From UBA5266 sp002411545 (lineage in GTDB: Bacteria; Bacteroidota; Bacteroidia; Bacteroidales; WCHB1-69): 64,000 nucleotides of DNA. The DNA lies in the NCBI GenBank assembly GCA_028693085.1, contig JAQUWC010000002.1:6917-70916 (forward strand), in the 5' to 3' direction. Under the pieces are notes generated by a model. The model was not told where the DNA came from. It searched no databases and was given only the letters and a program-made list of their open reading frames with translations. Shown piece by piece: positions 46,127-55,248 of the stretch. Numbering within the stretch: the first letter of the stretch is position 1; each line of letters begins with the position of its first letter. A program made the position numbers and the translations under genes.

Positions 46127-47578
46127 ATGAAAAAAAGAAATCAAATTTTATTATCCGCATCCTTACTCATTTTCTCTATTACGGCAAGTGCCCAATGGAC
46201 AGGCCCTAAATACGGAGAAGATAGTGTAGAATGTATAACAAACATGTCGTTATACAGGGAGTCATTCAAGCAAAGAAATTATGCTGAGGCTTATATCCCT
46301 TGGAAAAAAACCATACAAAACTGCCCGATATCGTCGAAAAATAATTTCACCAACGGACCGGTTATACTGGAGTATTTAATTAAAAATGAGAAAGATTCCG
46401 CACAAAAAGAAGCATACATCCAAGAATTATTTGATTTATATCAATTACGCATTCAATGTTATCCCGAGGATGAAGCCTATGCTTTGGGTCAAATAGCTGT
46501 CAATACAATGCGTTTCAGAGCCTATGAATGGGAAAAAGCTTATGAGACTTTCAACAAAGCCATTGATTTAGGTGGAAAAACAACCTCTCCCCAGGTATTA
46601 GATGTGTTTTTTATTACGGCAGAGCGATATATGATTAACAAACAACTCACGACCGAAGTAATGATTGATGCCTATGATAAAATCACTGAAATTTTAGACG
46701 AAATAACCGATGAGAGTGAAATCGCTTTCGATAAAGCGATGCGTAAAATTTATCTTTTACAAAATAAATTGGATAGCCAACTGATTTCAAAAGATGAATA
46801 CGAAGTGAGGTATGAAGATCTTGCACAAGATTCGGCTCGAACAGGTAAAATATTTGAACAATACCAAAAGGTTGCTAAAAATATGGATATTCGTTTTTCC
46901 AATTATGCCAAATGCGAAGATCTAATCCAAATTTACGGTAAAAAATTAGAACAGAATAAAGATGAACGTATCTTAAGACAAATCATTAAGTTCTTTGTCA
47001 AAGAAAATTGCACTGATAACAACATTTACACTTCCGCCGTAGAAGAACTTCATAAAATTCAACCGACCGCCAAGACCGGGTTAGCCATGGCAACCGTAAG
47101 CTACAGAAATGGAGCTTATCAAGACGCCATCAATTATTGTAAGGAGACTCTACCTTTATTGGAAAAAGAATCCGATAAAATTAGTACGTATATTTTACTT
47201 GCCGAAAGTTATAAACAAATCGGTCAATATACGGCAGCTCGCGAAAGTGCCTATAATATATTAAAATCCAATCCCAACGATGCACGTGCCTATGTAGTCA
47301 TCGGCGATCTATATTATAGCTCTGCCGGTGCTTGCAGCTCCCTGGAATTGCCGGCCGCTGTGTATTGGGCTGCCGCCGACAAATACAGTAAAGCCATATC
47401 CATGACTGCCGGTAAAGAAGACGACAACCAAAAGAAAATTTATAGTGACGCACAAACCAAATTAAACAGTGCTGCAAGATTGTTTCCTAAAATCGAAACC
47501 TATTTCCAATTAGGACTCACCAAAGGTCAATCCTATCGGGTAGGTTGCTGGATCAGCGAAACGACAAGTGTACGTTAA
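46127..47578 (+). CDS. Exported TPR-repeat protein
   Basis: A 483-residue protein with signal peptide (about 1-22, ending ASAQ). Helical repeats include RNYAEAYIPWKKTI, YEKAYETFNKAI-like units (AYEWEKAYETFNKAIDLGG), and AYQDAINYCKETLPLL followed by IGQYTAARESAYNIL. The C-terminal part is rich in Ala/Tyr and ends YRVGCWISETTSVR. It probably sits in the periplasm or on the outer membrane's inner face. It lies between the barrel gene and lptC, whose start is one base after its stop. Confidence 0.82.
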   Translation: MKKRNQILLSASLLIFSITASAQWTGPKYGEDSVECITNMSLYRESFKQRNYAEAYIPWKKTIQNCPISSKNNFTNGPVILEYLIKNEKDSAQKEAYIQELFDLYQLRIQCYPEDEAYALGQIAVNTMRFRAYEWEKAYETFNKAIDLGGKTTSPQVLDVFFITAERYMINKQLTTEVMIDAYDKITEILDEITDESEIAFDKAMRKIYLLQNKLDSQLISKDEYEVRYEDLAQDSARTGKIFEQYQKVAKNMDIRFSNYAKCEDLIQIYGKKLEQNKDERILRQIIKFFVKENCTDNNIYTSAVEELHKIQPTAKTGLAMATVSYRNGAYQDAINYCKETLPLLEKESDKISTYILLAESYKQIGQYTAARESAYNILKSNPNDARAYVVIGDLYYSSAGACSSLELPAAVYWAAADKYSKAISMTAGKEDDNQKKIYSDAQTKLNSAARLFPKIETYFQLGLTKGQSYRVGCWISETTSVR

Positions 47579-47579
47579 C

Positions 47580-48137
47580 ATGTCGACTTATGTAAAATAC
47601 ATCCTAAGGATAGTCGTTGTTTCAGCGACTATCCTTTGTTTTACCTCCTGTAAAAATGACATTGCAGTAGTTAACCAACTATTGCAAGGAGATACCATCC
47701 CCGATGAAATTGCTAAAAATATACATATGTATATCAGCGAAGGAGGTATCGTTACACATGAATTTAAAGCAGCTGTACTTTACACTTACCACAAACATAA
47801 AACCTATCAAGAATGTCCCAAAGGATTTGAAATTATCACTTTCAAAAACAAAAATAAACAATCAAAGCTAACGGCGTTGTATGGTATCAACTATGAAGAT
47901 GAAAAAAAAATGGAAGCTAAACGTAAGGTTGTCATAACGAATTTCGAAACCGGCGAAATAATCGAAACCGAACACCTGATATGGGATATAGAAAAAAAAC
48001 TAATTTATTCTAATACTCAAATAAAACAAACAAAATCTGACGGCTCCATTTATATGGGCGAACGGTTCGAATCAGACGAAGCCCTAAGTAAATATGTAAT
48101 TTATAATGCACGCTTAGTGTTTTACGAAAATGAATAA
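47580..48137 (+). CDS. lptC: LPS export protein LptC
   Basis: A 185-residue protein with an N-terminal hydrophobic helix containing a lipobox-like FTSC, and a beta-jellyroll region with YISEGGIVTHEF, RKVVITNFETGEIIETEHL and GERFESDEALSKYVIY, the typical order of Bacteroidetes LptC. It anchors at the inner membrane and passes lipopolysaccharide from LptBFG to LptA. The ATG at 47580 is chosen; a GTG at 47568 would overlap the preceding gene. It ends the plus-strand unit and is convergent with uppP. Confidence 0.83.
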   Translation: MSTYVKYILRIVVVSATILCFTSCKNDIAVVNQLLQGDTIPDEIAKNIHMYISEGGIVTHEFKAAVLYTYHKHKTYQECPKGFEIITFKNKNKQSKLTALYGINYEDEKKMEAKRKVVITNFETGEIIETEHLIWDIEKKLIYSNTQIKQTKSDGSIYMGERFESDEALSKYVIYNARLVFYENE

Positions 48138-48152
48138 GCACCGTATTTATTT

Positions 48153-48950
48153 CTATACAAAATAGTAAATAATAGTAAAAACAGCCACTAATAAACAGTA
48201 AATGGCAAAATAAATTAATTTTCCTTTCTTGACCACATTTATCATCCATTTACAGGCAAAACAGCCCGTAATAAAAGCGGCTAAAAATCCAGAGAACAAA
48301 GCAATACCACTCATTCCCAAACCGGCCCCTTCTTGTGTGATATAATCCTTTATGTCAAGAAATGCTTCTCCCAATATGGGGACAAGCACCATAAGAAAAG
48401 AAAACTTTGCCACCGATTCTTTTTTATTTCCCAACAATAATCCGGTGGCTATCGTACTGCCTGAACGTGACAATCCGGGTAAAACGGCAAATGCTTGTGC
48501 TACACCTATCAAAAAGGCATCGAACCAAGTGATTTTTTCTTTCTGTCGTGGTTTGGCAAAATAAGCAAAACTCAAAAGTAAAGCTGTTAATAATAATGAT
48601 ACACCCACGATCAACAAGCCCGAACCAAATATTTCTTCCACAACATCTTTAAAAAATAAGCCTACTATCATGACCGGTATCATCGAAAGGGCAATTTTAG
48701 AAAGATAAACTGTTTCATCGTTCCATGTAAAAGAAAATAGACCTTTGAATAAACCCGCTATTTCTTTCCACAGCACGACGATTGTACTTAAAACGGTAGC
48801 GGCATGCACAGCCACAGTAAAAGTGAGTGTTTCTGTTGTTTGCACTCCCAATACAGCACTTCCTATCACCAAATGACCACTACTGCTTATAGGCAGAAAT
48901 TCAGCCAGTCCTTGTACAATCCCAAGGACAATCGCTTCCCATATTTCCAT
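48153..48950 (-). CDS. uppP: Undecaprenyl-diphosphate phosphatase (BacA/UppP)
   Basis: A 265-residue inner-membrane enzyme with about eight helices that recycles the lipid carrier of peptidoglycan and O-antigen synthesis. Both active-site motifs are present: EFLPISSSGHLVIG near residue 17 and PGLSRSGSTIATGLLLG near 158. It is 6 bases downstream of the DUF3098 gene in the ftsX-DUF3098-uppP operon. In many relatives truB and queA follow; here they do not. Confidence 0.95.
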   Translation of the reverse strand: MEIWEAIVLGIVQGLAEFLPISSSGHLVIGSAVLGVQTTETLTFTVAVHAATVLSTIVVLWKEIAGLFKGLFSFTWNDETVYLSKIALSMIPVMIVGLFFKDVVEEIFGSGLLIVGVSLLLTALLLSFAYFAKPRQKEKITWFDAFLIGVAQAFAVLPGLSRSGSTIATGLLLGNKKESVAKFSFLMVLVPILGEAFLDIKDYITQEGAGLGMSGIALFSGFLAAFITGCFACKWMINVVKKGKLIYFAIYCLLVAVFTIIYYFV

Positions 48951-48956
48951 CGTTAA

Positions 48957-49292
48957 TTATTGTTTTTCGGTCGGATTTTCTTCTTCTTTTACTTTCGGAC
49001 GATACATGATCGCAACTAATTCGACCAAAAAGCCTATAATTAGAACGATAGGGGCAACGTACAATCGTCGTGTATCAAAAATAGCTTCACTAAATTCAGT
49101 CGGATCGTCGGTGCCTCCACCCGATAATAAATAATATCCTATAATAAGAATGAGGATGCCTGCTAACATCAAGATGTAATTGATCTTTCGAAAGGGCATT
49201 CCCAATGCCCATACAGGCTGTTGTTTTTGGGGAACTCCTTTTTTAGTTTGCTTTTTCACCAGTTTTTTATTTCCGCTTGCTGTTGTTGCCAT
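48957..49292 (-). CDS. DUF3098 family membrane protein
   Basis: A 111-residue protein with a basic N-terminal tail (KKLVKKQTKKG) and two membrane helices (about 36-56 and 75-98), with the family motif FRKINYILMLAGILILIIGY and GGGTDDPTEF between them. The family is always found between ftsX and uppP in Bacteroidetes and has no assigned role; context suggests a link to cell division or wall synthesis. Spacing to ftsX is 13 bases and to uppP 6 bases. Confidence 0.9.
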   Translation of the reverse strand: MATTASGNKKLVKKQTKKGVPQKQQPVWALGMPFRKINYILMLAGILILIIGYYLLSGGGTDDPTEFSEAIFDTRRLYVAPIVLIIGFLVELVAIMYRPKVKEEENPTEKQ

Positions 49293-49305
49293 GTGTTATA
49301 TGTTT

Positions 49306-50181
49306 TTAAAAATAAAGTTTATCAATTTTCATTTTTATGTATTTTCGTACAGAGAAAAAGGTCGAAAGCCAGGTAAAAAATACACCTATGAGTATTAAAA
49401 TTCCAAATAAGTATCCATAGTACAATGGTTCGTTTATTTCGATAAGACCCGGTATTCGTGTATAAGCCACATAAATAACTCCACCCAATATTAAAATTGC
49501 AAAGATGGAAGCCCATATTCCCTGCATAATCCCTTTAAAGATAAAAGGTTTTTGAATGGTCATACGTTTTGCCCCAACCAATAGCATGCTTTTGATTAGA
49601 AATCGTTTGGAATAAATGGATAATCGTATGGTATTATTGATTAATGTAATCGCAATAATTAGAAATACAGCACTTATGATTAACATTATCAAACTGATTT
49701 TATAGATATTTTCATTGATATTTTCGACATAGGTTCGTTGATATTGTATATCGGTAACATTGGGTTCCAAATGTATCGCTTTTTCAATTTTTTCCAAACT
49801 GTCGATGGATGTATACTGAGAATGGATTTTTAATAATATAGAAGGAGGAAGAATATCCCCTACTATTTCACGAAAATCATGTCCCAACATATTAATCGTT
49901 TCTTGGGTAGCTTCTTCTTTACTGATAAAGCGTGCCGATTTAACATAGGGTTCTGCTTCCAAGCGTTTTTGAAACGCCAATATATCTCCTTGTTTGGTAT
50001 CGGGAAGCAACATGATTTCAAAGCTGATATTTTCCCTTGTTTCTTCTGATATACGTTGTGCATTGATGATAATAACTCCTAACAATCCTATCATAAATAA
50101 CACCAAGGTAATACTAAGAACCGTAGAAATCCAGGAAGAAGCTAAACGGTATTTCGTTATTTTATCTATTTGTTCCGTCAT
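49306..50181 (-). CDS. ftsX: Cell division protein FtsX
   Basis: A 291-residue inner-membrane protein with the FtsX layout: helix 1 at about 20-40, a periplasmic loop of about 110 residues (beginning ENISFEIMLLPD and containing YVKSARFISKEEA), then three helices at about 165-190, 215-240 and 255-280. FtsX with the ATPase FtsE activates septal murein hydrolases. The EnvC-like protein at 24464-25669 could be its periplasmic partner. ftsE is not in the window, as is common in Bacteroidetes. It heads the ftsX-DUF3098-uppP operon. Confidence 0.93.
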   Translation of the reverse strand: MTEQIDKITKYRLASSWISTVLSITLVLFMIGLLGVIIINAQRISEETRENISFEIMLLPDTKQGDILAFQKRLEAEPYVKSARFISKEEATQETINMLGHDFREIVGDILPPSILLKIHSQYTSIDSLEKIEKAIHLEPNVTDIQYQRTYVENINENIYKISLIMLIISAVFLIIAITLINNTIRLSIYSKRFLIKSMLLVGAKRMTIQKPFIFKGIMQGIWASIFAILILGGVIYVAYTRIPGLIEINEPLYYGYLFGILILIGVFFTWLSTFFSVRKYIKMKIDKLYF

Positions 50182-50249
50182 AAAGCATACGATATTTGTT
50201 ATTCAAACATTTATATTAACTATGAAATGTAGATTTTAGTATATAAATT

Positions 50250-52157
50250 TTATAATTCATCCTGTCCATTGTCTAAAGTCATATACACCGAATTCTGACT
50301 TTTGAATTCGGGTATTATTTTTTTCATTTGTTTTACTATAGCAAAATCATCTTCTTGATAAATCATCTGAATCAAGGCATTTATTTCTTCTTTCACAAAA
50401 TCGAAATCATAGGTAATGACTTTGGCTATTTTTATTTTTTGATGTTTTGTTACAATCGTATTTTCGTTGTTATTTAACAATTCTTCGTGGAGTTTTTCAC
50501 CTGGACGCAATCCGGTAAATACAATTTGAATATCTTTTCCCAATTCCAATCCGGATAATAGCACCATTTTTTTTGCAAGATTAAGAATTTTAATGGAACT
50601 ACCCATATCGAAGATATAAATTTCGCTGCCATTACTCATGGCACCTGCATGCAATACCAATTCACAAGCTTCGGAAATAGTCATGAAATAGCGTGTGATT
50701 TCGGGATGAGTAATGGTAATGGGGCCTCCTTCTTCTATTTGCTTCTTTAAAATTGGAATGATCGATCCATTCGATCCCAACACATTTCCAAAACGAGTGG
50801 TTATAAACTTACATTCCTTATATTTTTCCCCTAAGGTCTGCACATAGATTTCGGCTATCCGTTTGGAAGCACCCATCACATTGGTAGGATTAACCGCTTT
50901 ATCAGTCGAAATCATAATAAATTTCTTAACCCCATGAGCCACACTTAAATCAGCTAATATCTTTGTACCTAACACATTTACTTTGACCGCTTGCATAGGA
51001 TTTTTTTCCATAAGCGGCACGTGTTTATAGGCAGCGGCATGATAAACGACATCCGGTTGATATTTTTGAAAGATATTCGTCATATATGTTTTATCACAGA
51101 CATCGCCAATAAAAGTTTCAAACGATTTTCGTTTACAAGATTCACTTAAGGACATTTCAAGATAAAACATAGGCGATTCAGCATTGTCGATCAATATCAA
51201 ATGCTTGAAATCATATTTCATGACTTGTTGAACAATTTCGCTGCCTATCGAACCGGCGGCACCGGTAATTAAGATAGTTTTATTTAATAAATCTTTGCGG
51301 ACAACATTCCCATCTAAATGTATAGGATCTCTCTCTAAAAATTCTTCAATTTTTATCTTTTTGATTTGCTTAAAACTCAACTGACCGTTAATCCATCGGT
51401 CAACCGGAGGAACTACCAACACCTTGGTTTTATACTCCAAACACATCTCGGTAATCTGACTGCTCTTGGCTAATGAAAGATCTTTAATGGCAATGATAAC
51501 ATGGGCTATGCTTTTCCTTTCCAGTAATTTTTTTAAATCTTTAAATGAATAAATAGTAAGGTTATCGATTTTTTTTCCCACTTTTTTGTGATCATCATCC
51601 ACAAAGCCGATGACATTGTATTTATTAGAAATATCTTGATAAATAGACCGCTTGGTTGTAAATCCTAATTCTCCGGCTCCGTAAATAACCACATCCTTCT
51701 TTTCTTTAGGGGTATTAATGTATTCGAAATATATAATCTTTGTAAATAATCTGTAAAAGATCATCATAAATGTCGATACAATAAACTCCAGTATCACTAT
51801 GGAGAACGGAACCAAAAACTTTTGATTGATCGCATAATAAAAAAACACATTTCCTATACAAATTATCACAGAGCCTATTAAATTCACAATAAAAATACGC
51901 GTAATATCCTTGGTGCCCGTATAGCGCAACATGGACAAATGTATTTTAAAAGCAAGAAACATAATCAATCGTATGCCTAAGGTAAGCCCGAAAATGATCA
52001 TAATTTCATTGTAATTGAAAGCTGCGGGGTTTTTAAAATTCATACGCAGTATCATCACCAATCCTATTGAGCAAGCTACAATAAACAGGTCAACAAGGAG
52101 AATCAACCAACTGGGAACGGTATTGTTTTTATTATTGAGATAAATTGCTTTTTTCAT
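50250..52157 (-). CDS. Membrane-bound NDP-sugar 4,6-dehydratase (CapD/WbpM/FlaA1 family)
   Basis: A 635-residue protein: four N-terminal helices (about 14-130), a CoA-binding-like Rossmann domain (about 155-270, VVIYGAGELGFTT), and a C-terminal extended SDR domain from about 295. The NAD motif is TGAAGSIGSEI, then HAAAYKHVPLME, STDKAVNPTNVMGASKR and FGNVLGSNGS. Met replaces the usual Tyr before GASKR, as in WbpM, whose Ser-Met-Lys site makes UDP-4-keto-6-deoxy sugars. Likely for O-antigen or capsule sugars. It follows mazG by 4 bases. Confidence 0.9.
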   Translation of the reverse strand: MKKAIYLNNKNNTVPSWLILLVDLFIVACSIGLVMILRMNFKNPAAFNYNEIMIIFGLTLGIRLIMFLAFKIHLSMLRYTGTKDITRIFIVNLIGSVIICIGNVFFYYAINQKFLVPFSIVILEFIVSTFMMIFYRLFTKIIYFEYINTPKEKKDVVIYGAGELGFTTKRSIYQDISNKYNVIGFVDDDHKKVGKKIDNLTIYSFKDLKKLLERKSIAHVIIAIKDLSLAKSSQITEMCLEYKTKVLVVPPVDRWINGQLSFKQIKKIKIEEFLERDPIHLDGNVVRKDLLNKTILITGAAGSIGSEIVQQVMKYDFKHLILIDNAESPMFYLEMSLSESCKRKSFETFIGDVCDKTYMTNIFQKYQPDVVYHAAAYKHVPLMEKNPMQAVKVNVLGTKILADLSVAHGVKKFIMISTDKAVNPTNVMGASKRIAEIYVQTLGEKYKECKFITTRFGNVLGSNGSIIPILKKQIEEGGPITITHPEITRYFMTISEACELVLHAGAMSNGSEIYIFDMGSSIKILNLAKKMVLLSGLELGKDIQIVFTGLRPGEKLHEELLNNNENTIVTKHQKIKIAKVITYDFDFVKEEINALIQMIYQEDDFAIVKQMKKIIPEFKSQNSVYMTLDNGQDEL

Positions 52158-52161
52158 ATTC

Positions 52162-52932
52162 TTATTTCTTTTTTGATTCTTCCCATATCACGTTCATTTG
52201 TTTCAAATCAACGGCATCGAAGCTTTTATTTTGTGCGTGTAATTGATTTTCGAGATAAGCAAAGCGTTTAATAAACTTTTGATTTGTACGTTCCAAGGCA
52301 TCTTCGGGATTAATAGAAAGAAAACGGGCATAATTGATTAAGGCAAACAAAATATCGCCAAATTCTTCTTCCATACGGGATGTATCTTGTTGATCTTTTT
52401 CATGTTCAAATTCATCTATTTCTTCCTTTACTTTCTCCCAGACTTCAGTCGCATTTGACCAATCAAAACCTACTCCTCTCACCTTTTCTTGTATGCGATA
52501 TGCTTTTACCATTGCGGGCAAGGACTGTGGCACTCCTTCCAACACCGATTTGCGTCCCTCGGTGAGTTTTATCTTTTCCCAATTGGCTTTGACCTCTTCG
52601 GCATTGTTTACACTCACATCTCCAAATACATGGGGGTGACGCTTAATAAGTTTTTCACATAAACCATTGACCACATCCGCAAAATCAAAGACCGCTTGCT
52701 CGGAAGCTATTTTGGCATAAAACACTATATGCAATAAAATATCGCCCAATTCTTTTTTGATTTCTCCCATATCGTTTTTTAAGATGGCATCCGACAACTC
52801 ATAGGTCTCTTCTATCGTTAGATACCTGAGACTATCCATGGTTTGTTTTCTATCCCAGGGACATTTTTCTCTTAATTCGTCCATAATGCTTAACAAACGA
52901 TCTATAGCAGCATGATTCCTCTTATTTGGCAT
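52162..52932 (-). CDS. mazG: Nucleoside triphosphate pyrophosphohydrolase MazG
   Basis: A 256-residue cytosolic enzyme that hydrolyses NTPs/dNTPs to monophosphates. Two MazG helical modules are visible. The first contains CPWDRKQTMDSL, EETYELSDAI and ELGDILLHIVF (Mg2+-binding Glu/Asp), and the second contains KVKEEIDEFE and MEEEFGDILFALINYAR. The segment GVGFDWSNATEVWEK joins them. It starts the minus-strand operon that continues into the CapD-like gene. Upstream is a 538-base gap to the divergent S41 protease start. Confidence 0.94.
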   Translation of the reverse strand: MPNKRNHAAIDRLLSIMDELREKCPWDRKQTMDSLRYLTIEETYELSDAILKNDMGEIKKELGDILLHIVFYAKIASEQAVFDFADVVNGLCEKLIKRHPHVFGDVSVNNAEEVKANWEKIKLTEGRKSVLEGVPQSLPAMVKAYRIQEKVRGVGFDWSNATEVWEKVKEEIDEFEHEKDQQDTSRMEEEFGDILFALINYARFLSINPEDALERTNQKFIKRFAYLENQLHAQNKSFDAVDLKQMNVIWEESKKK

Positions 52933-53470
52933 CCGGTATGATATATTTTTTCTTTTTTAAGAATATACAAACACGCAATTAGTTGATTATATATGATGAT
53001 AATCGACTGATTATATAATATTTTTTCTCTGCGAAAATATGAAAAAATAAGATGTAATCTCCTGTTCTTTCCCTTTTTTATTTACATTTAATTGTGGATA
53101 AGGAAAAAGTCATCATAATAATAGTATGCCCCCTTTTCGAGTGCAAGCCTTGCGATATACCTTGTTTTGCTCCGCTTATCCCGAAAGCTGCTGCCGGATT
53201 TCCTAAAGCTGTCAGGAAAATCTTCCTATATGTTGACAAAAATAACATTAATGTAATTTGAAATAACATCCATGAAAATTAGCATACGGTCTATGTAAGA
53301 TGAAAGGAGTGTTTTAAAGGAGGTATAAAAGAATTAGTCAGAAAAAACGTAAAACATCTTCTTTGTTAACACATTTTAATATATCTTTGCGTGAAATTAT
53401 TATTTCAAGGTAATATTCTAATATTTAATTGTATATCATATTATTATATGATAATATAAATACATTTTCT
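52933..53470. other. Long divergent intergenic region with a GC-richer block
   Basis: No convincing gene is seen in 538 bases. A hairpin GTTGATTAT / ATAATCGAC is at about 52982-53007. A block at about 53091-53240 is clearly richer in G+C than its surroundings and is open in frames on both strands (46 or more residues each), suggesting a conserved element or a relic rather than random spacer. The S41 protease -7 box is at 53382-53389. An isolated AAAGGAGGT at 53316-53324 has no start codon behind it. Confidence 0.5.
53382..53389 (+). promoter_or_regulatory. -7 promoter box for the S41 protease gene
   Basis: TATCTTTG matches TAnnTTTG. A TTTG at 53362-53365 precedes it, but with a spacer of only 16 bases. 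The ATG at 53471 follows after 81 bases; the alternative frame from 53429 lacks the signal peptide as its true N-terminus. Confidence 0.5.
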
Positions 53471-55246
53471 ATGCAAAAACAAAAATATTTTAATCTATTT
53501 ACTATAGGACTAAGCTTGTGGATATGTTTTTCATCCTTGGGATTATCTGCACAACAAACAGATAATTTTCAATTGAATCAGCAAAAAATGGGAAGATTCT
53601 TACAATTTTTAAAATTTTTCTATGTCGATACGGTTGATTTTGACAAAATAGTTGAAAAAGGAACCATTGAGATGTTAAAAGAATTAGATCCTCATTCGAT
53701 TTACATTTCAAAAAAGGATGTTACCCGCACCAACGAACCTTTGCAAGGAAATTTTGAAGGCATCGGCATTCAATTTCAAATTATAAAAGATACCATTGTT
53801 GTCGTACAACCTATTAAAGGGGGCCCCTCCGAACAAGTAGGCATCTTAGCGGGCGATAAAATCATTCAAATTGATGACACGGTGGCAGTAGGTAAAATTT
53901 GTACTAACGAATGGGTTTATACTAAATTACGAGGGAAAAAAGGCACAAAAGTAAAACTTGCTATTAAAAGAGGAAAAGAAGATAAACCCTTAGTGTTTAC
54001 CGTTATTCGTGATAAAATACCCATCAATTGCATCGAAGCTTATTTTATGATAGATAAGGAAACGGGCTATATTAAATTAGAGCGATTTTCACAAACCACG
54101 AAAGATGAATTTCTATCGGCAATTTCCGAATTGAAAGCCCAAGGGATGCAACATCTTATTTTTGACCTTAGGGGAAATTCAGGCGGATTCTTAAGTGCAG
54201 CCATTGATATGGTGGAACAATTTATTGAAGCTAATAAATTAGTGGTTTATACACAAAACAATCAAACACAAAATAGAATTACTTATAACACACGAGGAAA
54301 AGGCAGTTTTCAAAAAGGAAAATTGGTGATTCTTATTGATGAATATTCCGCATCTGCATCGGAAATTGTTTCGGGAGCTGTACAAGATTGGGACAGAGGC
54401 ATTATAATAGGAAGGCGTTCATTTGGGAAGGGATTGGTACAAACACCAACCATGCTCCCCGACAGCTCAATTATTCGCCTTACCACCTCGCGTTACTACA
54501 TCCCCAGCGGAAGATGTATTCAAAAACCCTATGAAGGAGTGGAAGATTACGGACAGGAATTGATTAATCGCTACAATGCCGGAGAGTTAACCCATGCCGA
54601 CAGCATACATTTTCCCGATTCCCTTAAGTATTATACCGAAAACAAACGAATTGTATACGGTGGCGGAGGTATTATGCCCGACATATTTATCCCCATGGAT
54701 ACCATTAAAGTATCAGACTATTATTGGCAACTTTTCCGTCATAACCTTTTTAATCAATATGTTCTTCGCTATTTAGAAACAGAAAAACAACATTTACTGA
54801 ACAATTATCCTACTTTCGAAACTTTTAACGAAAATTTTGAAATTGACAGTGCATTTCTATCCCATTTTTATGATTATGCCTATAAAGAAAATGTAAAAGA
54901 TACGCTCTTATTTGATTTCAGCGCTATGCTTACCCATTTCACCCAAACATACAAAGATTCTTTAAATGTATTATACCCATCTCAGGACGATTTCTGTCAA
55001 GACACTGTCTTACAGTCTATGATTCAAAAGTATATTCACGATGAGATGGAAGCCTATATCCATCGTCAAAAGAATTTCGATACCGAAAAATACATCAAAC
55101 GTCAAATAAAAACCTTGTTAGCTCGTAGTTTGTATGACCCCAATAAAGCTACAAAAATATGGTTGGAAGATGATAATACCTATCAAAAAGCCATTGAGGT
55201 TATTAACAATACGTCGATGTTTAAAAAAATGAAAATCCATTACTAG
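53471..55246 (+). CDS. S41-family C-terminal processing protease
   Basis: A 591-residue exported protease. A signal peptide (1 to about 28, ending LSAQ) is followed by an N-terminal helical region, a PDZ domain at about 85-170 (GNFEGIGIQF, GILAGDKIIQIDD), and the S41 core at about 190-350. The catalytic Ser lies in EYSASASEI (291-299) and the catalytic Lys is Lys320 in SFGKGLVQ. A long C-terminal extension (about 385-591) is helical and charged. It acts in the periplasm on C-termini of proteins. The PatB-type aminotransferase starts 2 bases after its stop. Confidence 0.93.
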   Translation: MQKQKYFNLFTIGLSLWICFSSLGLSAQQTDNFQLNQQKMGRFLQFLKFFYVDTVDFDKIVEKGTIEMLKELDPHSIYISKKDVTRTNEPLQGNFEGIGIQFQIIKDTIVVVQPIKGGPSEQVGILAGDKIIQIDDTVAVGKICTNEWVYTKLRGKKGTKVKLAIKRGKEDKPLVFTVIRDKIPINCIEAYFMIDKETGYIKLERFSQTTKDEFLSAISELKAQGMQHLIFDLRGNSGGFLSAAIDMVEQFIEANKLVVYTQNNQTQNRITYNTRGKGSFQKGKLVILIDEYSASASEIVSGAVQDWDRGIIIGRRSFGKGLVQTPTMLPDSSIIRLTTSRYYIPSGRCIQKPYEGVEDYGQELINRYNAGELTHADSIHFPDSLKYYTENKRIVYGGGGIMPDIFIPMDTIKVSDYYWQLFRHNLFNQYVLRYLETEKQHLLNNYPTFETFNENFEIDSAFLSHFYDYAYKENVKDTLLFDFSAMLTHFTQTYKDSLNVLYPSQDDFCQDTVLQSMIQKYIHDEMEAYIHRQKNFDTEKYIKRQIKTLLARSLYDPNKATKIWLEDDNTYQKAIEVINNTSMFKKMKIHY

Positions 55247-55248
55247 GC

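Noticed and set aside
53078..53269. 63-codon minus-strand frame as a small gene
   Set aside because: The opposite strand is equally open, there is no promoter or neighbour support, and its ends are low-complexity; treated as an intergenic block instead.
53316..53324. AAAGGAGGT as a ribosome binding site
   Set aside because: No start codon follows at a usable distance, and genes in this phylum rarely use Shine-Dalgarno sequences.
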